Virus record (IMG/VR): IMGVR_UViG_3300044733_002230
Coordinates: 1-29,052 of that record
Length of the DNA stretch: 29,052 nt
Source of the DNA: a virus
Reading direction: 5' to 3' (one strand)
Below, piece after piece: positions 1 through 6,745 of the stretch (positions are counted from its first letter, which is position 1; the number at the start of each line of letters is the position of its first letter). The translations under genes were made by a program, and so were the position numbers. The notes beneath the pieces were generated by a model, which saw only the letters and a program-made list of their open reading frames with translations, was not told where the DNA came from and searched no databases.

Positions 1-62
1 ACGAAGTAATTGCATTTAGATTTGATGCAATGGAAGAATATTATGAAGATGAAGATGAGTAA
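1..62 (+). CDS. 3' end of an unrecognised gene (partial)
   Basis: An open frame enters from the left edge and stops at TAA 60-62, leaving 19 readable residues. They end in a very acidic tail (EEYYEDEDE). The next gene follows after 18 bases with its own AAGGAG ribosome binding site, which supports a real gene end here. The gene lies upstream of the window and too little is present to assign a product. Confidence 0.6.
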   Translation, partial: EVIAFRFDAMEEYYEDEDE

Positions 63-80
63 TTAATTTAAGGAGTTGAA

Positions 81-527
81 ATGAAATTACCTAATAATCC
101 GTTGATGTCGGAAATTCTACAAAAAGTATCTAACGCAAAAACAAAAGAAGAAAAATCTGCTATCCTACAGCAGTATGAAAGTCCAGCATTAAAATCTCTT
201 TTAATTTGGAATTTTGATCCTTCACTTAAAAGCTGTTTACCTGAAGGTGAAGTTCCATATACACCTAATGATGCTCCAGCTGGAACAGAACATACAAGAA
301 TTCAAAATGAATATAGAAAGTTCTACCACTTTATTGAGGGTGGAGACTATGAAATGTCGAAATCAAAAAAAGAAGTTCTCTTCATTCAATTGATCGAGGC
401 TTTGCATCAAGATGAGGCTGAAATTGTATGCTTAGTAAAGGATAAAAATCTTGGAAAAAAATATCGAATCACTCACAATGTCGTCAAAGAAGCCTATCCC
501 ACAATTCAATGGGGAAATAGATCGTAG
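81..527 (+). CDS. Conserved T4-like cyanophage protein (DUF6433-like)
   Basis: This 148-residue protein begins MKLPNNPLMSEIL after a strong AAGGAG site at 70-75, five bases before the ATG. It looks soluble and mostly helical, with no signal peptide, membrane segment or catalytic motif. The N-terminal stretch resembles a family I recall as conserved in T4-like cyanophages (DUF6433); that assignment is from memory and the function is unknown. Its last 50 bases overlap the next gene in another frame, so the two are probably translationally linked. It sits upstream of the nucleotide and replication genes, as such conserved small proteins often do. Confidence 0.75.
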   Translation: MKLPNNPLMSEILQKVSNAKTKEEKSAILQQYESPALKSLLIWNFDPSLKSCLPEGEVPYTPNDAPAGTEHTRIQNEYRKFYHFIEGGDYEMSKSKKEVLFIQLIEALHQDEAEIVCLVKDKNLGKKYRITHNVVKEAYPTIQWGNRS

Positions 528-843
528 TATCGATACTGTTTGGACAAAACAGGAAAAAGAAGAAATCAAAAAAACTGGTGTAAAAATCTTACATGAGAAA
601 TGTGATAAACTTCTTGCAGAATCTAAACAACTTCCTTTAGATTCTTACTTGGTAGCATATGAAGTAAATGGTGTTACCTTATATGATATTGTTCAATGCT
701 CTGCTAAAGTAAAAATTTTTGATGCTTACTATGATAAGTTTGGAGCAGGAGCATTGAAATCTATGAAGTGGACAGATGGTACAGTTAATCCAAAATTATA
801 CGGTGCAACTAAACCAGAACAACCTAAGAAGCGTGGCAGATAA
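478..843 (+). CDS. Hypothetical protein, overlaps upstream gene
   Basis: The frame can be extended to a TTG at 451, but the first ATG (478) gives a more natural 121-residue product starting MSSKKPIPQF. Even this start lies 50 bases inside the preceding gene, and no later start leaves a substantial protein. The C-terminus is basic and ends KKRGR after a lysine/proline stretch, which could contact nucleic acid (inference). No family is recognised. Its TAA stop is embedded in the late-promoter-like GATAAATA that precedes the next gene. Confidence 0.7.
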   Translation: MSSKKPIPQFNGEIDRSIDTVWTKQEKEEIKKTGVKILHEKCDKLLAESKQLPLDSYLVAYEVNGVTLYDIVQCSAKVKIFDAYYDKFGAGALKSMKWTDGTVNPKLYGATKPEQPKKRGR

Positions 844-846
844 ATA
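839..846 (+). promoter_or_regulatory. Putative T4-type late promoter (GATAAATA)
   Basis: GATAAATA matches the NATAAATA late-promoter pattern described for T4-like cyanophages (T4 itself: TATAAATA). It lies 20 bases before the ATG at 867, a usual distance for late genes, and overlaps the stop codon of the previous gene. The AT-rich background makes chance matches possible. Confidence 0.5.
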
Positions 847-866
847 AAAAAAAGGTTTTAATATAG

Positions 867-1922
867 ATGAAAACGTTTTCTAATTTTATTGTGGAAGCTG
901 CTGGAACTGGATTTGCTCAGATGAGTGATGCAGACTTTGAGAGATGGGTCACCGCAAATCCAGCTGCTGCCGCAAAGGCAAGAGAAATTAGAAATAAATT
1001 TAAACAAACATATAATCAAGCACAAAACGCTGCAAAAAATAGTGGAGGAGCAACTCCTCCACCAGAACCTCCAAAGACACAAACACCAAATCAATCTGGT
1101 GCGTTAGGGAGATTGGGTCGAGGAGCAATGGGTGCTCTAACTGTGGGTGCTACTGGGTATGATATTTACGCAGGCACAAAAGAGAGGCAAGCAAAAGGAG
1201 AACCATTAGCAACAGCTCTTCCAAAAGCATCTGCCGAAGCTGGTGGTGGACTTGCAGGCATGACCGCAGCATCAACTGCTGCATCTAGAATTCTTCCTAA
1301 AAATCCTTGGATTAATATTCCTGGAAGTGTTGTTGCTGGCGCACTTGGATACACTGCAGGACAATCCGCAGCATCAAGTGTGATTAAAAAGTTAGAAGAT
1401 CCTTTTGGTGGTAAAGAAAGAATGAAACAAATTGATGCTGCTCGTGCAAAACAATCTGATAGATTAAGCAATCAACGTGTTCAAGCAGCTGTTCAATCTT
1501 CTAGACAGCAGGCATCAAAAGCTAATGTTTATGGTGCTACTAAAGGGTCTGGGATTGTAGGAACTGGAAGACCAACTACTTTCAATCAAAAAGCCAACAC
1601 AGTTACCACTGGTGGAAAGACGGTACAACTTCCCAAAACACAGATTCTCCCTGGTGGTAGAGTAGGAGATCTGGCATACCGTGGTGGTAAAGCAACATAT
1701 CTTGCAAGAGCTTCTGTAGCATCTAGAGATACTGTTGATAAGAGCGGAATTGGCGCTTATGCCCTTAGACAGTTATCACGAACTACGGGAATTGGTGGTC
1801 AAAGAGAAAGAGATATTGCTGCTGCCAATAGAGAACGTCAGCAAGCAATGCAAAATACTTTAAGATATAGAAAGCAACTTGGCATCACTGGAACTGGAGT
1901 TTCAAAGCCACCCAAAAAATAA
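867..1922 (+). CDS. Putative capsid-targeted internal head protein
   Basis: A 351-residue protein. Its first 11 residues, MKTFSNFIVEA, align without gaps with the capsid-targeting peptide of T4 internal proteins IPI-IPIII (MKTYQEFIAEA). This includes the I-x-E|A site cut by the T4 prohead protease gp21, so cleavage would be expected after E10. The body is rich in Ala, Gly, Thr and basic residues. Residues about 90-180 contain glycine-zipper-like stretches (GRGAMGALTVGATGY, GSVVAGALGYTAGQSA) that could insert in membranes. The rest is basic with many Gln and Arg and could bind DNA. A GATAAATA late-type promoter lies just upstream although neighbours are early/middle genes, as expected for a virion protein. 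Known: T4 internal proteins are packaged with DNA and injected. Inferred: this protein is too. The body matches no family I recognise. Confidence 0.7.
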   Translation: MKTFSNFIVEAAGTGFAQMSDADFERWVTANPAAAAKAREIRNKFKQTYNQAQNAAKNSGGATPPPEPPKTQTPNQSGALGRLGRGAMGALTVGATGYDIYAGTKERQAKGEPLATALPKASAEAGGGLAGMTAASTAASRILPKNPWINIPGSVVAGALGYTAGQSAASSVIKKLEDPFGGKERMKQIDAARAKQSDRLSNQRVQAAVQSSRQQASKANVYGATKGSGIVGTGRPTTFNQKANTVTTGGKTVQLPKTQILPGGRVGDLAYRGGKATYLARASVASRDTVDKSGIGAYALRQLSRTTGIGGQRERDIAAANRERQQAMQNTLRYRKQLGITGTGVSKPPKK

Positions 1923-1923
1923 C

Positions 1924-1952
1924 TTGACTTTCTCAAAACAATACTGTATAAT
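1924..1952 (+). promoter_or_regulatory. Sigma70-type promoter upstream of thyX
   Basis: TTGACT (1924-1929) and TATAAT (1947-1952) are separated by exactly 17 bases, a near-perfect bacterial vegetative promoter. The predicted start is about 1959, just before the thyX ATG at 1975. This suggests early expression by unmodified host RNA polymerase. Confidence 0.75.
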
Positions 1953-1974
1953 ACTGTAGTCTATTTTCATTTCT

Positions 1975-2670
1975 ATGAATAATGTAAAATTGATTGCCAT
2001 CACTCAAGGTGCTGGTGAATTGATCAATAAAAATGCACAAGAAGTAATTTCATATATTGCTAGAGTCAGTAATCCAAATAATCAACTTAACTTTGATACT
2101 GCAGCAGGACTTCTCAAATACTGCATCAAACATGAGCATTGGAGTATCTTTGAGCAAGCTTACATGACTCTAGAAATTAATACGACTAGAGGAATTGCTG
2201 CTCAAATTTTACGTCATAGAAGTTTTACATTCCAAGAATTTTCGCAGCGTTATGCAGATACTAATCTGCTTGCTGACCAAATTGAAATTCCAGATCTGCG
2301 CCGTCAAGATACAAAAAATCGTCAGAATTCAATTGATGATTTGAATCCTCGTGACAAAGCATACATGGAGGGGATGATTGAGATGCACTTTAAAGAATCT
2401 CAAGATCTTTATAATAAACTTCTTGAGAATGGTGTGGCAAAGGAATGTGCTAGATTTGTACTTCCAATTGCAACTCCAACCAAAATTTATATGACAGGCA
2501 GTGCTAGATCTTGGATTCATTATATCAATCTTAGATCTGCACATGGCACACAAAAAGAACATATGATGATTGCAGAGCAATGTCGCTGTGTATTTGTCAG
2601 TAAGTTTCCAACAATTGCTGAAGCACTTGATTGGACATGTAACGATCAATCAGCAATTTTAATTGAATAG
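1975..2670 (+). CDS. thyX: Flavin-dependent thymidylate synthase ThyX
   Basis: ThyX methylates dUMP to dTMP using methylenetetrahydrofolate, NADPH and FAD, and supplies thymidylate for phage DNA synthesis. The 231-residue protein has the ThyX signature RHRx7S at residues 80-90 (RHRSFTFQEFS), followed by QRY, and is the usual length for the family. It replaces T4 td (the unrelated ThyA-type enzyme), as in many marine cyanophages. It has its own sigma70-type promoter but no clear Shine-Dalgarno before the ATG. An adjacent in-frame start is not needed, because MNNVKLI begins the first beta strand. It is followed directly by a small gene with a strong GGAGG site. Confidence 0.95.
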   Translation: MNNVKLIAITQGAGELINKNAQEVISYIARVSNPNNQLNFDTAAGLLKYCIKHEHWSIFEQAYMTLEINTTRGIAAQILRHRSFTFQEFSQRYADTNLLADQIEIPDLRRQDTKNRQNSIDDLNPRDKAYMEGMIEMHFKESQDLYNKLLENGVAKECARFVLPIATPTKIYMTGSARSWIHYINLRSAHGTQKEHMMIAEQCRCVFVSKFPTIAEALDWTCNDQSAILIE

Positions 2671-2678
2671 GAGGTCTT

Positions 2679-2918
2679 ATGCCAACATATCCTGTGTTTA
2701 ATAAAGTAACTGGAGAAAAACAAGAACTCTACATGTCTATGGTAGAGTATGATAAATGGAGAAAAGAAAATCCAGACTGGGATAAAGACTGGTCTGCTGG
2801 AACTGCAAGCGCCGTTAGTGGTGTTGGCGACTTCCAAAATAAAACCGATGGTGGATGGAATGAAGTTCTTCATCGTGTTTCAAAAATTCCTGGTTCTGTA
2901 GTAAAACCCTATAAGTAA
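2679..2918 (+). CDS. Small conserved phage protein
   Basis: A 79-residue protein beginning MPTYPVFNKVTGEKQELYMS, preceded by GGAGG (2670-2674) that overlaps the thyX stop. The start recalls small FmdB-like zinc-ribbon proteins (MPTY...), but the protein contains no cysteine, so it cannot form that ribbon. It is rich in Trp, Asp and Lys with a W-x-K-E-N-P-D-W-D-K-D-W segment at about residues 27-38. It sits between thyX and phoH, a neighbourhood where I recall similar small proteins in cyanophages. The function is unknown. Confidence 0.75.
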   Translation: MPTYPVFNKVTGEKQELYMSMVEYDKWRKENPDWDKDWSAGTASAVSGVGDFQNKTDGGWNEVLHRVSKIPGSVVKPYK

Positions 2919-2923
2919 ATTAC

Positions 2924-3673
2924 ATGGCAAGAAAAAAACAAATCTCTCAAGTTGGCATCGGCATGAGTGCCAAACAGCTTCGTCGTAAGAAGCCAATCAA
3001 TGACGATTTTCTAATTGACATTGAACCCCTTACAGATAATCAAAAAGTTCTTTTTGATGCTTATGAAAAGGGACAAAATCTTTTTGCCTATGGTGCTGCT
3101 GGAACAGGTAAAACATTCATCACCATGTATCTCGCATTGCGTGATGTTCTGGATTCCACCACTCCATATGAAAAACTTTATATTGTACGATCACTAGTTG
3201 CAACCAGAGAGATTGGTTTTCTTCCTGGAGACCATGAAGATAAATCTTCACTTTATCAGATTCCTTATAAGAATATGGTAAAATATATGTTTGAGATGCC
3301 TGATGATCCTTCCTTTGAGATGCTCTATGGCAATCTTAAAACGCAAGAAACTATCTCATTCTGGTCAACCTCATTCATCCGTGGTACTACGTTTGATAAT
3401 TCAATTCTTCTAATTGATGAATGTCAAAACTTGAATTTCCATGAACTTGATTCTATCATCACTCGTGTTGGTGAAAATTGTAAGATCATGTTCTGTGGTG
3501 ATGCAACTCAATCCGATTTGATCAAAACCAATGAACGCAATGGTATCATCGATTTCACCAAAATTCTTATGGCTATGCCTGAGTTTGACTGTATTGAATT
3601 TGGGGTTGAAGATATTGTCAGATCTGGTTTAGTAAAATCCTACATCGTTAATAAATTGGCACTGGGGTTCTAA
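2924..3673 (+). CDS. phoH: PhoH-like P-loop ATPase
   Basis: A 249-residue P-loop NTPase of the PhoH family, common in marine phages. Walker A is GAAGTGKT (residues 57-64) and Walker B is LLIDECQN with D165/E166. A VRSLVATREIGFLPGD segment (88-103) is typical of PhoH. Cellular PhoH proteins are predicted RNA-associated ATPases or helicase-like proteins, and the phage role is not established despite the phosphate-starvation name. The stop overlaps the next start (TAATG), so it is co-translated with the nuclease downstream. It starts five bases after the upstream stop, showing a tight operon with thyX. Confidence 0.93.
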   Translation: MARKKQISQVGIGMSAKQLRRKKPINDDFLIDIEPLTDNQKVLFDAYEKGQNLFAYGAAGTGKTFITMYLALRDVLDSTTPYEKLYIVRSLVATREIGFLPGDHEDKSSLYQIPYKNMVKYMFEMPDDPSFEMLYGNLKTQETISFWSTSFIRGTTFDNSILLIDECQNLNFHELDSIITRVGENCKIMFCGDATQSDLIKTNERNGIIDFTKILMAMPEFDCIEFGVEDIVRSGLVKSYIVNKLALGF

Positions 3674-4350
3674 TGTTTACTCACCTTGATATTGAGTTTC
3701 CTGAAATGGAAACAACCTATGTGGATGGAAACCGATACTATCCTTCTCCATCCACAGGGAATTTGTATCCATCTATCACTTCGATTACGTCACATTACAA
3801 TCGTCAAGTTTTTAAAGATTGGCGAGCAAAAGTTGGTGATAAAGAAGCTGATCGAGTTATCAAAGAGTCTACTACACGAGGAACTTCTTTTCACAAATCC
3901 GCACAAGATTATCTAGAAAATAAAGTTGTTGAACATGAATCTCCAGAAATTGAATTCATGTTTGATGCCACTAAACCGTTTCTAGATAAGATAAATAATA
4001 TTCATGCTATTGAGAAATGTTTGTATAGCGATGTGTTAGGTATCGCTGGACGAGTAGATTGCATCGCTGAATATGAAGGTGAGCTTGCAATTATTGACTT
4101 TAAAACTTCTAAAAAAATAAAACCAGAAGCGTGGATCCAACAGTATTTCGTACAAGAAGTTGCCTACGCTTGTATGTATTATGAGATGACTCAAAAAGTT
4201 GTTAAAAAACTTATTACTATCATGGTAACTCCTGATGGTGAGGTTAAAGTATTTGACAAAAGAGATAAGAAGGAGTATATTGTATTATTGAAGAAGTACA
4301 TTAACCAATTCGTACAGGACAAATTAACAGAATATGGAAGTAGTAAATGA
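3673..4350 (+). CDS. PD-(D/E)XK superfamily exonuclease
   Basis: A 225-residue nuclease of the PD-(D/E)XK fold, in the RecB/MGME1-like branch common in cyanophages. Visible motifs are RGTSFH (residues 69-74), GIAGRVD with D129, AIIDFKTSK with D142 and K144 (the D-x-K metal site), and a following helix with QQYFVQEVAYA (156-166) resembling the QxxxY motif. It likely degrades or trims DNA ends in replication or recombination, or helps recycle host DNA. It overlaps phoH by one base and gp33 by 17 bases, which places it in the replication/transcription cluster. The fold is well supported; the substrate is not known. Confidence 0.85.
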   Translation: MFTHLDIEFPEMETTYVDGNRYYPSPSTGNLYPSITSITSHYNRQVFKDWRAKVGDKEADRVIKESTTRGTSFHKSAQDYLENKVVEHESPEIEFMFDATKPFLDKINNIHAIEKCLYSDVLGIAGRVDCIAEYEGELAIIDFKTSKKIKPEAWIQQYFVQEVAYACMYYEMTQKVVKKLITIMVTPDGEVKVFDKRDKKEYIVLLKKYINQFVQDKLTEYGSSK

Positions 4351-4600
4351 ACGAGAACTGGAACAAGAGTTAAAAAGTAAATTTTTAAATCAAGCAAAAT
4401 TTTCAACTGATATTGAAAATTTTGTTAAGTCTGGTAACATCAATTACATAGAAGCAATTGTTCAATACTGTGAACAGTATAGTATTGAATTAGAAAACGT
4501 TCCAAAACTTTTATCTAAACCTTTGAAAGAAAGAATTAGATGCGAAGCAATGGAACTAAATTATTTGCGTCGTTCGTCAAAGGCAAAACTTGCAATTTAA
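4334..4600 (+). CDS. 33: Late promoter transcription accessory protein gp33
   Basis: An 88-residue homologue of T4 gp33, the RNA polymerase-bound co-activator linking late sigma gp55 and the sliding clamp at late promoters. Residues 23-78 follow T4 gp33: a helix ending NYIEAIVQYCEQYSIE matches T4 SYLEATTAFLEENSIP, followed by KERIRCEAMELNYLRRS matching EKIQSEAIDENLLRPS. It is shorter than T4 gp33 (112 residues) at the C-terminus, ending KAKLAI; T4 contacts the clamp through its extreme C-terminus (LDFLL), so the clamp contact here may be reduced or different. It lies next to gp59 as in T4 and fits the NATAAATA late promoters seen in this window. Confidence 0.88.
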   Translation: MEVVNERELEQELKSKFLNQAKFSTDIENFVKSGNINYIEAIVQYCEQYSIELENVPKLLSKPLKERIRCEAMELNYLRRSSKAKLAI

Positions 4601-4601
4601 A

Positions 4602-5204
4602 ATGACTCCTATTGATTGCTATAGGACATATCTGGCATTCAAGAATCATTTCTCAAAACCATCTTTTGATTATTTTAAATACAACGGCAAAACAAAAGCA
4701 ACACCAGATTCTTTTCATAAAAGAAAGGATCGATACTTTTTTGAAAAAATGTCGAGACAAAAAAGTGATCAAGAGATCAAGGAATATTTTCTAGCAAATT
4801 TTATTGAATGTGATAATCCACAAAAACTTTGGATTGGTGAAATCATTAATTCGGGAAATGATTATTACACTCAATGGAAGACACGATCTGAAAAATTAAC
4901 CTATCAGTTTAGAGAAGAGATCTCTCATTTATTTGATGATCAAACTATTGATGATGTAATTAAATGCAAGATCGGTAATCACTCCAAGTTGCTTAAAGAG
5001 CATATGATAAATAAGGTGTCTATTGAGACACTTGTGATTTTAGATATGATCTTGCATTTTGTGGATGATTATGATAAAATGTTGGACGATCCTATTTGGC
5101 AATTTTATAGCTTTAAAATTAAAAAGTATCGACCATTTTTAAATATCGATTCGACAAACTTTAAAAAAATTCTAAAGGAGAAATTAATTCATGGAACTGA
5201 CTGA
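4602..5204 (+). CDS. 59: Loader of gp41 DNA helicase, gp59
   Basis: A 200-residue homologue of T4 gp59, which binds fork DNA and gp32 and loads the replicative helicase gp41. Landmarks shared with T4 gp59 include a KRxDxYFFxK segment (KRKDRYFFEK), LWIGEI (T4 AWIGDI), SIETLVILDMILHFVDDYDK (T4 SFETFILLDSFLNIIDKHD) and a C-terminal KKYRPFLNIDS (T4 KAYRKILNIDS). A TTG upstream (4590) would overlap gp33, but the ATG at 4602 falls one base after the gp33 stop and is preferred. Order gp33-gp59-...-gp32 mirrors the T4 cluster. The last 14 bases overlap the next small gene. Confidence 0.93.
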   Translation: MTPIDCYRTYLAFKNHFSKPSFDYFKYNGKTKATPDSFHKRKDRYFFEKMSRQKSDQEIKEYFLANFIECDNPQKLWIGEIINSGNDYYTQWKTRSEKLTYQFREEISHLFDDQTIDDVIKCKIGNHSKLLKEHMINKVSIETLVILDMILHFVDDYDKMLDDPIWQFYSFKIKKYRPFLNIDSTNFKKILKEKLIHGTD

Positions 5205-5412
5205 TCAACAACAACATCTGAAAGCTTGCATTGAGCAACAAAAAGAATTGCTTGATGACATGCAAAAGCTTCAAGGGCAAGTAGCTGAAAAGCGTGATCT
5301 TGCTGTGAAGCTTCAAGGTATTATTGAATACCTGCAGGGACAGGGAGTTGAACTTCCAAAGGAAGAAGCACCTGCACCTGAAGTAGCTGAAGAAGCCAAA
5401 GCAGATGAGTGA
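5191..5412 (+). CDS. Small acidic coiled-coil protein
   Basis: A 73-residue protein starting MELTDQQQHLKACIEQQ, with AAGGAG about 10 bases upstream inside the end of gp59. Residues about 3-50 form a predicted helix with heptad-like spacing and many Gln, Glu and Leu, suggesting a coiled coil. The C-terminus is a low-complexity EEAPAPEVAEEAKADE tail. It overlaps both neighbours (gp59 by 14 bases, the DUF1825 gene by 8), so it is translationally coupled. No family is recognised. A role as a small partner of the gp59/gp32 replication group is only a guess from position. Confidence 0.75.
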   Translation: MELTDQQQHLKACIEQQKELLDDMQKLQGQVAEKRDLAVKLQGIIEYLQGQGVELPKEEAPAPEVAEEAKADE

Positions 5413-5746
5413 TTTCTTTGACTCCGAAATAGTCAAAGAAGAAGTAGCTGCAATAAGTGCTTTGCAACAAAGAGTTATGCAAAGCACTCTGGGCTTTGCA
5501 ACAACATTTGATTATGAAGAGAAAAAACATTACATGCAATTGCTGAAGGATTTATTTGAAAAGCAGAAAATTCTCTACATGAGATTTTCTCTTTCCGATG
5601 ATCCAGATGCTAGAGCTATGATTGATAGAATGAAAATTGTAGCTACACGGATGGGAATACCATCAAATTTAAGCATGTTAGAAATTTTTGATTATCTTGA
5701 CCAGAAAATTAAAAACATGGAAAAGGCACTTGACACTCGCAAGTGA
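5405..5746 (+). CDS. DUF1825 family protein (cyanobacterial type)
   Basis: A 113-residue helical protein starting MSDFFDSEIVKEEV. This start and the later FEKQKILYMRFSLSDD segment resemble DUF1825, a small conserved family of cyanobacteria of unknown function that is also carried by T4-like cyanophages. It is therefore probably host-derived. It lies between gp59 and gp32, overlapping the coiled-coil gene by 8 bases. The gp32 promoter -35 element (5730-5735) lies within its last codons. Function is not known; the position suggests expression with replication genes. Confidence 0.8.
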   Translation: MSDFFDSEIVKEEVAAISALQQRVMQSTLGFATTFDYEEKKHYMQLLKDLFEKQKILYMRFSLSDDPDARAMIDRMKIVATRMGIPSNLSMLEIFDYLDQKIKNMEKALDTRK

Positions 5747-5758
5747 TCCTGCTATACT
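5730..5758 (+). promoter_or_regulatory. Sigma70-type promoter of gene 32
   Basis: TTGACA (5730-5735) and TATACT (5753-5758) have a 17-base spacer, close to the bacterial consensus. The -35 lies inside the preceding gene and the -10 just after its stop, 35 bases before the gp32 ATG at 5794. A dedicated strong promoter plus the terminator at 6719 makes gp32 its own transcription unit. Confidence 0.78.
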
Positions 5759-5793
5759 AACAAAGACCACATCCAACGTATCCAATTAATCCA

Positions 5794-6714
5794 ATGTCGT
5801 TTTCTAATCTTAAGAAACAATCCTCTCTCGGCAGCTTGACTGCCAAACTTCAAAAAGAAGTTGAAAAACTGAATAGCAGTGCTTCCAATACTGATGATCG
5901 CATTTGGAAGCCTGAAGTAGATAAAACTGGTAATGGCTATGCAGTTATTCGTTTTCTTCCTGCCCCTGAAGATGAAGGTATTATTCCTTGGGTGAAAATG
6001 TATAATCATGCTTTCCAAGGAACTGGTGGTTGGTTGATTGACAACTGCCTCACTACCACTGGTGGTAAATGTCCTATTTGCGAAGCAAATACTCTTCTGT
6101 GGAATAGTGGCTCTGATGCTAACAAAGAAATTGCTCGTGGTCGCAAACGCAAGATGTCTTATTACAGCAACATTTATGTAATCAAGGATCCTGCAAATCC
6201 TGGCAATGAGGGTAAAGTATTCCTCTTTAAATACGGTAAGAAAATCTTTGATAAGATTCAAGCTGCCATGAATCCTGAATTTGAAGATGAAGAAGCACTC
6301 AATCCTTTTGACTTTTGGCAAGGTGCTGATTTTAAACTGAAGATCAAAAAGGTTGCTGGTTATTGGAACTATGATAGTTCTGAATTTGCACGTCCTTCTG
6401 CTTTGCTTGATGGTGATGATGATGCACTGGAAGCTCTGTGGAAGAAAGAATATTCTCTGAATGAGATTATTGCTGCAGACAAGTTTAAATCTTATGAACA
6501 GCTCAAGGATCGTCTTGAAGTTGTTCTTGGCAAATCATCCTCTGCTCCTAAAGATGAGTCTTTTGAAGATGAAGATGATGGTCGTATGCCAACTCCCTCT
6601 GTTGAAGAGATTCGTGAGGGAAAGTCTGGTGGAATGAAAGCTCAAAGTGTTTCATCCTCTTTTGATGATGAAGATGATGACTTGAGTTATTTCCAAAGAC
6701 TCGCTGAGTCGTGA
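5794..6714 (+). CDS. 32: Single-stranded DNA-binding protein gp32
   Basis: A 306-residue homologue of T4 gp32 (301 residues), which coats single-stranded DNA in replication, recombination and repair. The core is clear: GNGYAVIRFLP (residues 46-56), zinc ligands H72, C85, C93 and C96 with spacing H-x12-C-x7-C-x2-C (T4: H-x12-C-x9-C-x2-C), then KMSYYSNIYVIKDPANP matching T4 KTSYWANILVVKDPAAP. A basic/Ser N-terminus (NLKKQSS) may play the part of the T4 cooperativity motif. The tail is very acidic (DEDDG and DDEDDD blocks), as in T4, where it recruits partners such as gp59. No start ambiguity is seen. Confidence 0.96.
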   Translation: MSFSNLKKQSSLGSLTAKLQKEVEKLNSSASNTDDRIWKPEVDKTGNGYAVIRFLPAPEDEGIIPWVKMYNHAFQGTGGWLIDNCLTTTGGKCPICEANTLLWNSGSDANKEIARGRKRKMSYYSNIYVIKDPANPGNEGKVFLFKYGKKIFDKIQAAMNPEFEDEEALNPFDFWQGADFKLKIKKVAGYWNYDSSEFARPSALLDGDDDALEALWKKEYSLNEIIAADKFKSYEQLKDRLEVVLGKSSSAPKDESFEDEDDGRMPTPSVEEIREGKSGGMKAQSVSSSFDDEDDDLSYFQRLAES

Positions 6715-6718
6715 TAGA

Positions 6719-6742
6719 TTGGGGGCGCAAGCCCCCTCTTTT
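6719..6742 (+). terminator. Rho-independent terminator after gene 32
   Basis: A stem GGGGGC (6721-6726) and GCCCCC (6731-6736) closes a GCAA (GNRA) tetraloop and is followed by TCTTTT. It begins 6 bases after the gp32 stop. This is a strong intrinsic terminator ending the gp32 unit. Confidence 0.9.
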
Positions 6743-6745
6743 AAT

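Noticed and set aside
451-477. TTG start extending the second hypothetical gene upstream
   Set aside because: It would lengthen the overlap with the previous gene to 77 bases; ATG 478 is available and gives a natural start.
5752-6321. 189-residue minus-strand open frame opposite gp32
   Set aside because: It lies wholly opposite the strongly supported gp32 gene, has no recognisable domain or ribosome binding site, and its composition is that of a mirror frame.
6719-6745. TTG start for the oxygenase fusion protein
   Set aside because: It would initiate inside the gp32 terminator hairpin; ATG 6746 just after the T tract is preferred.
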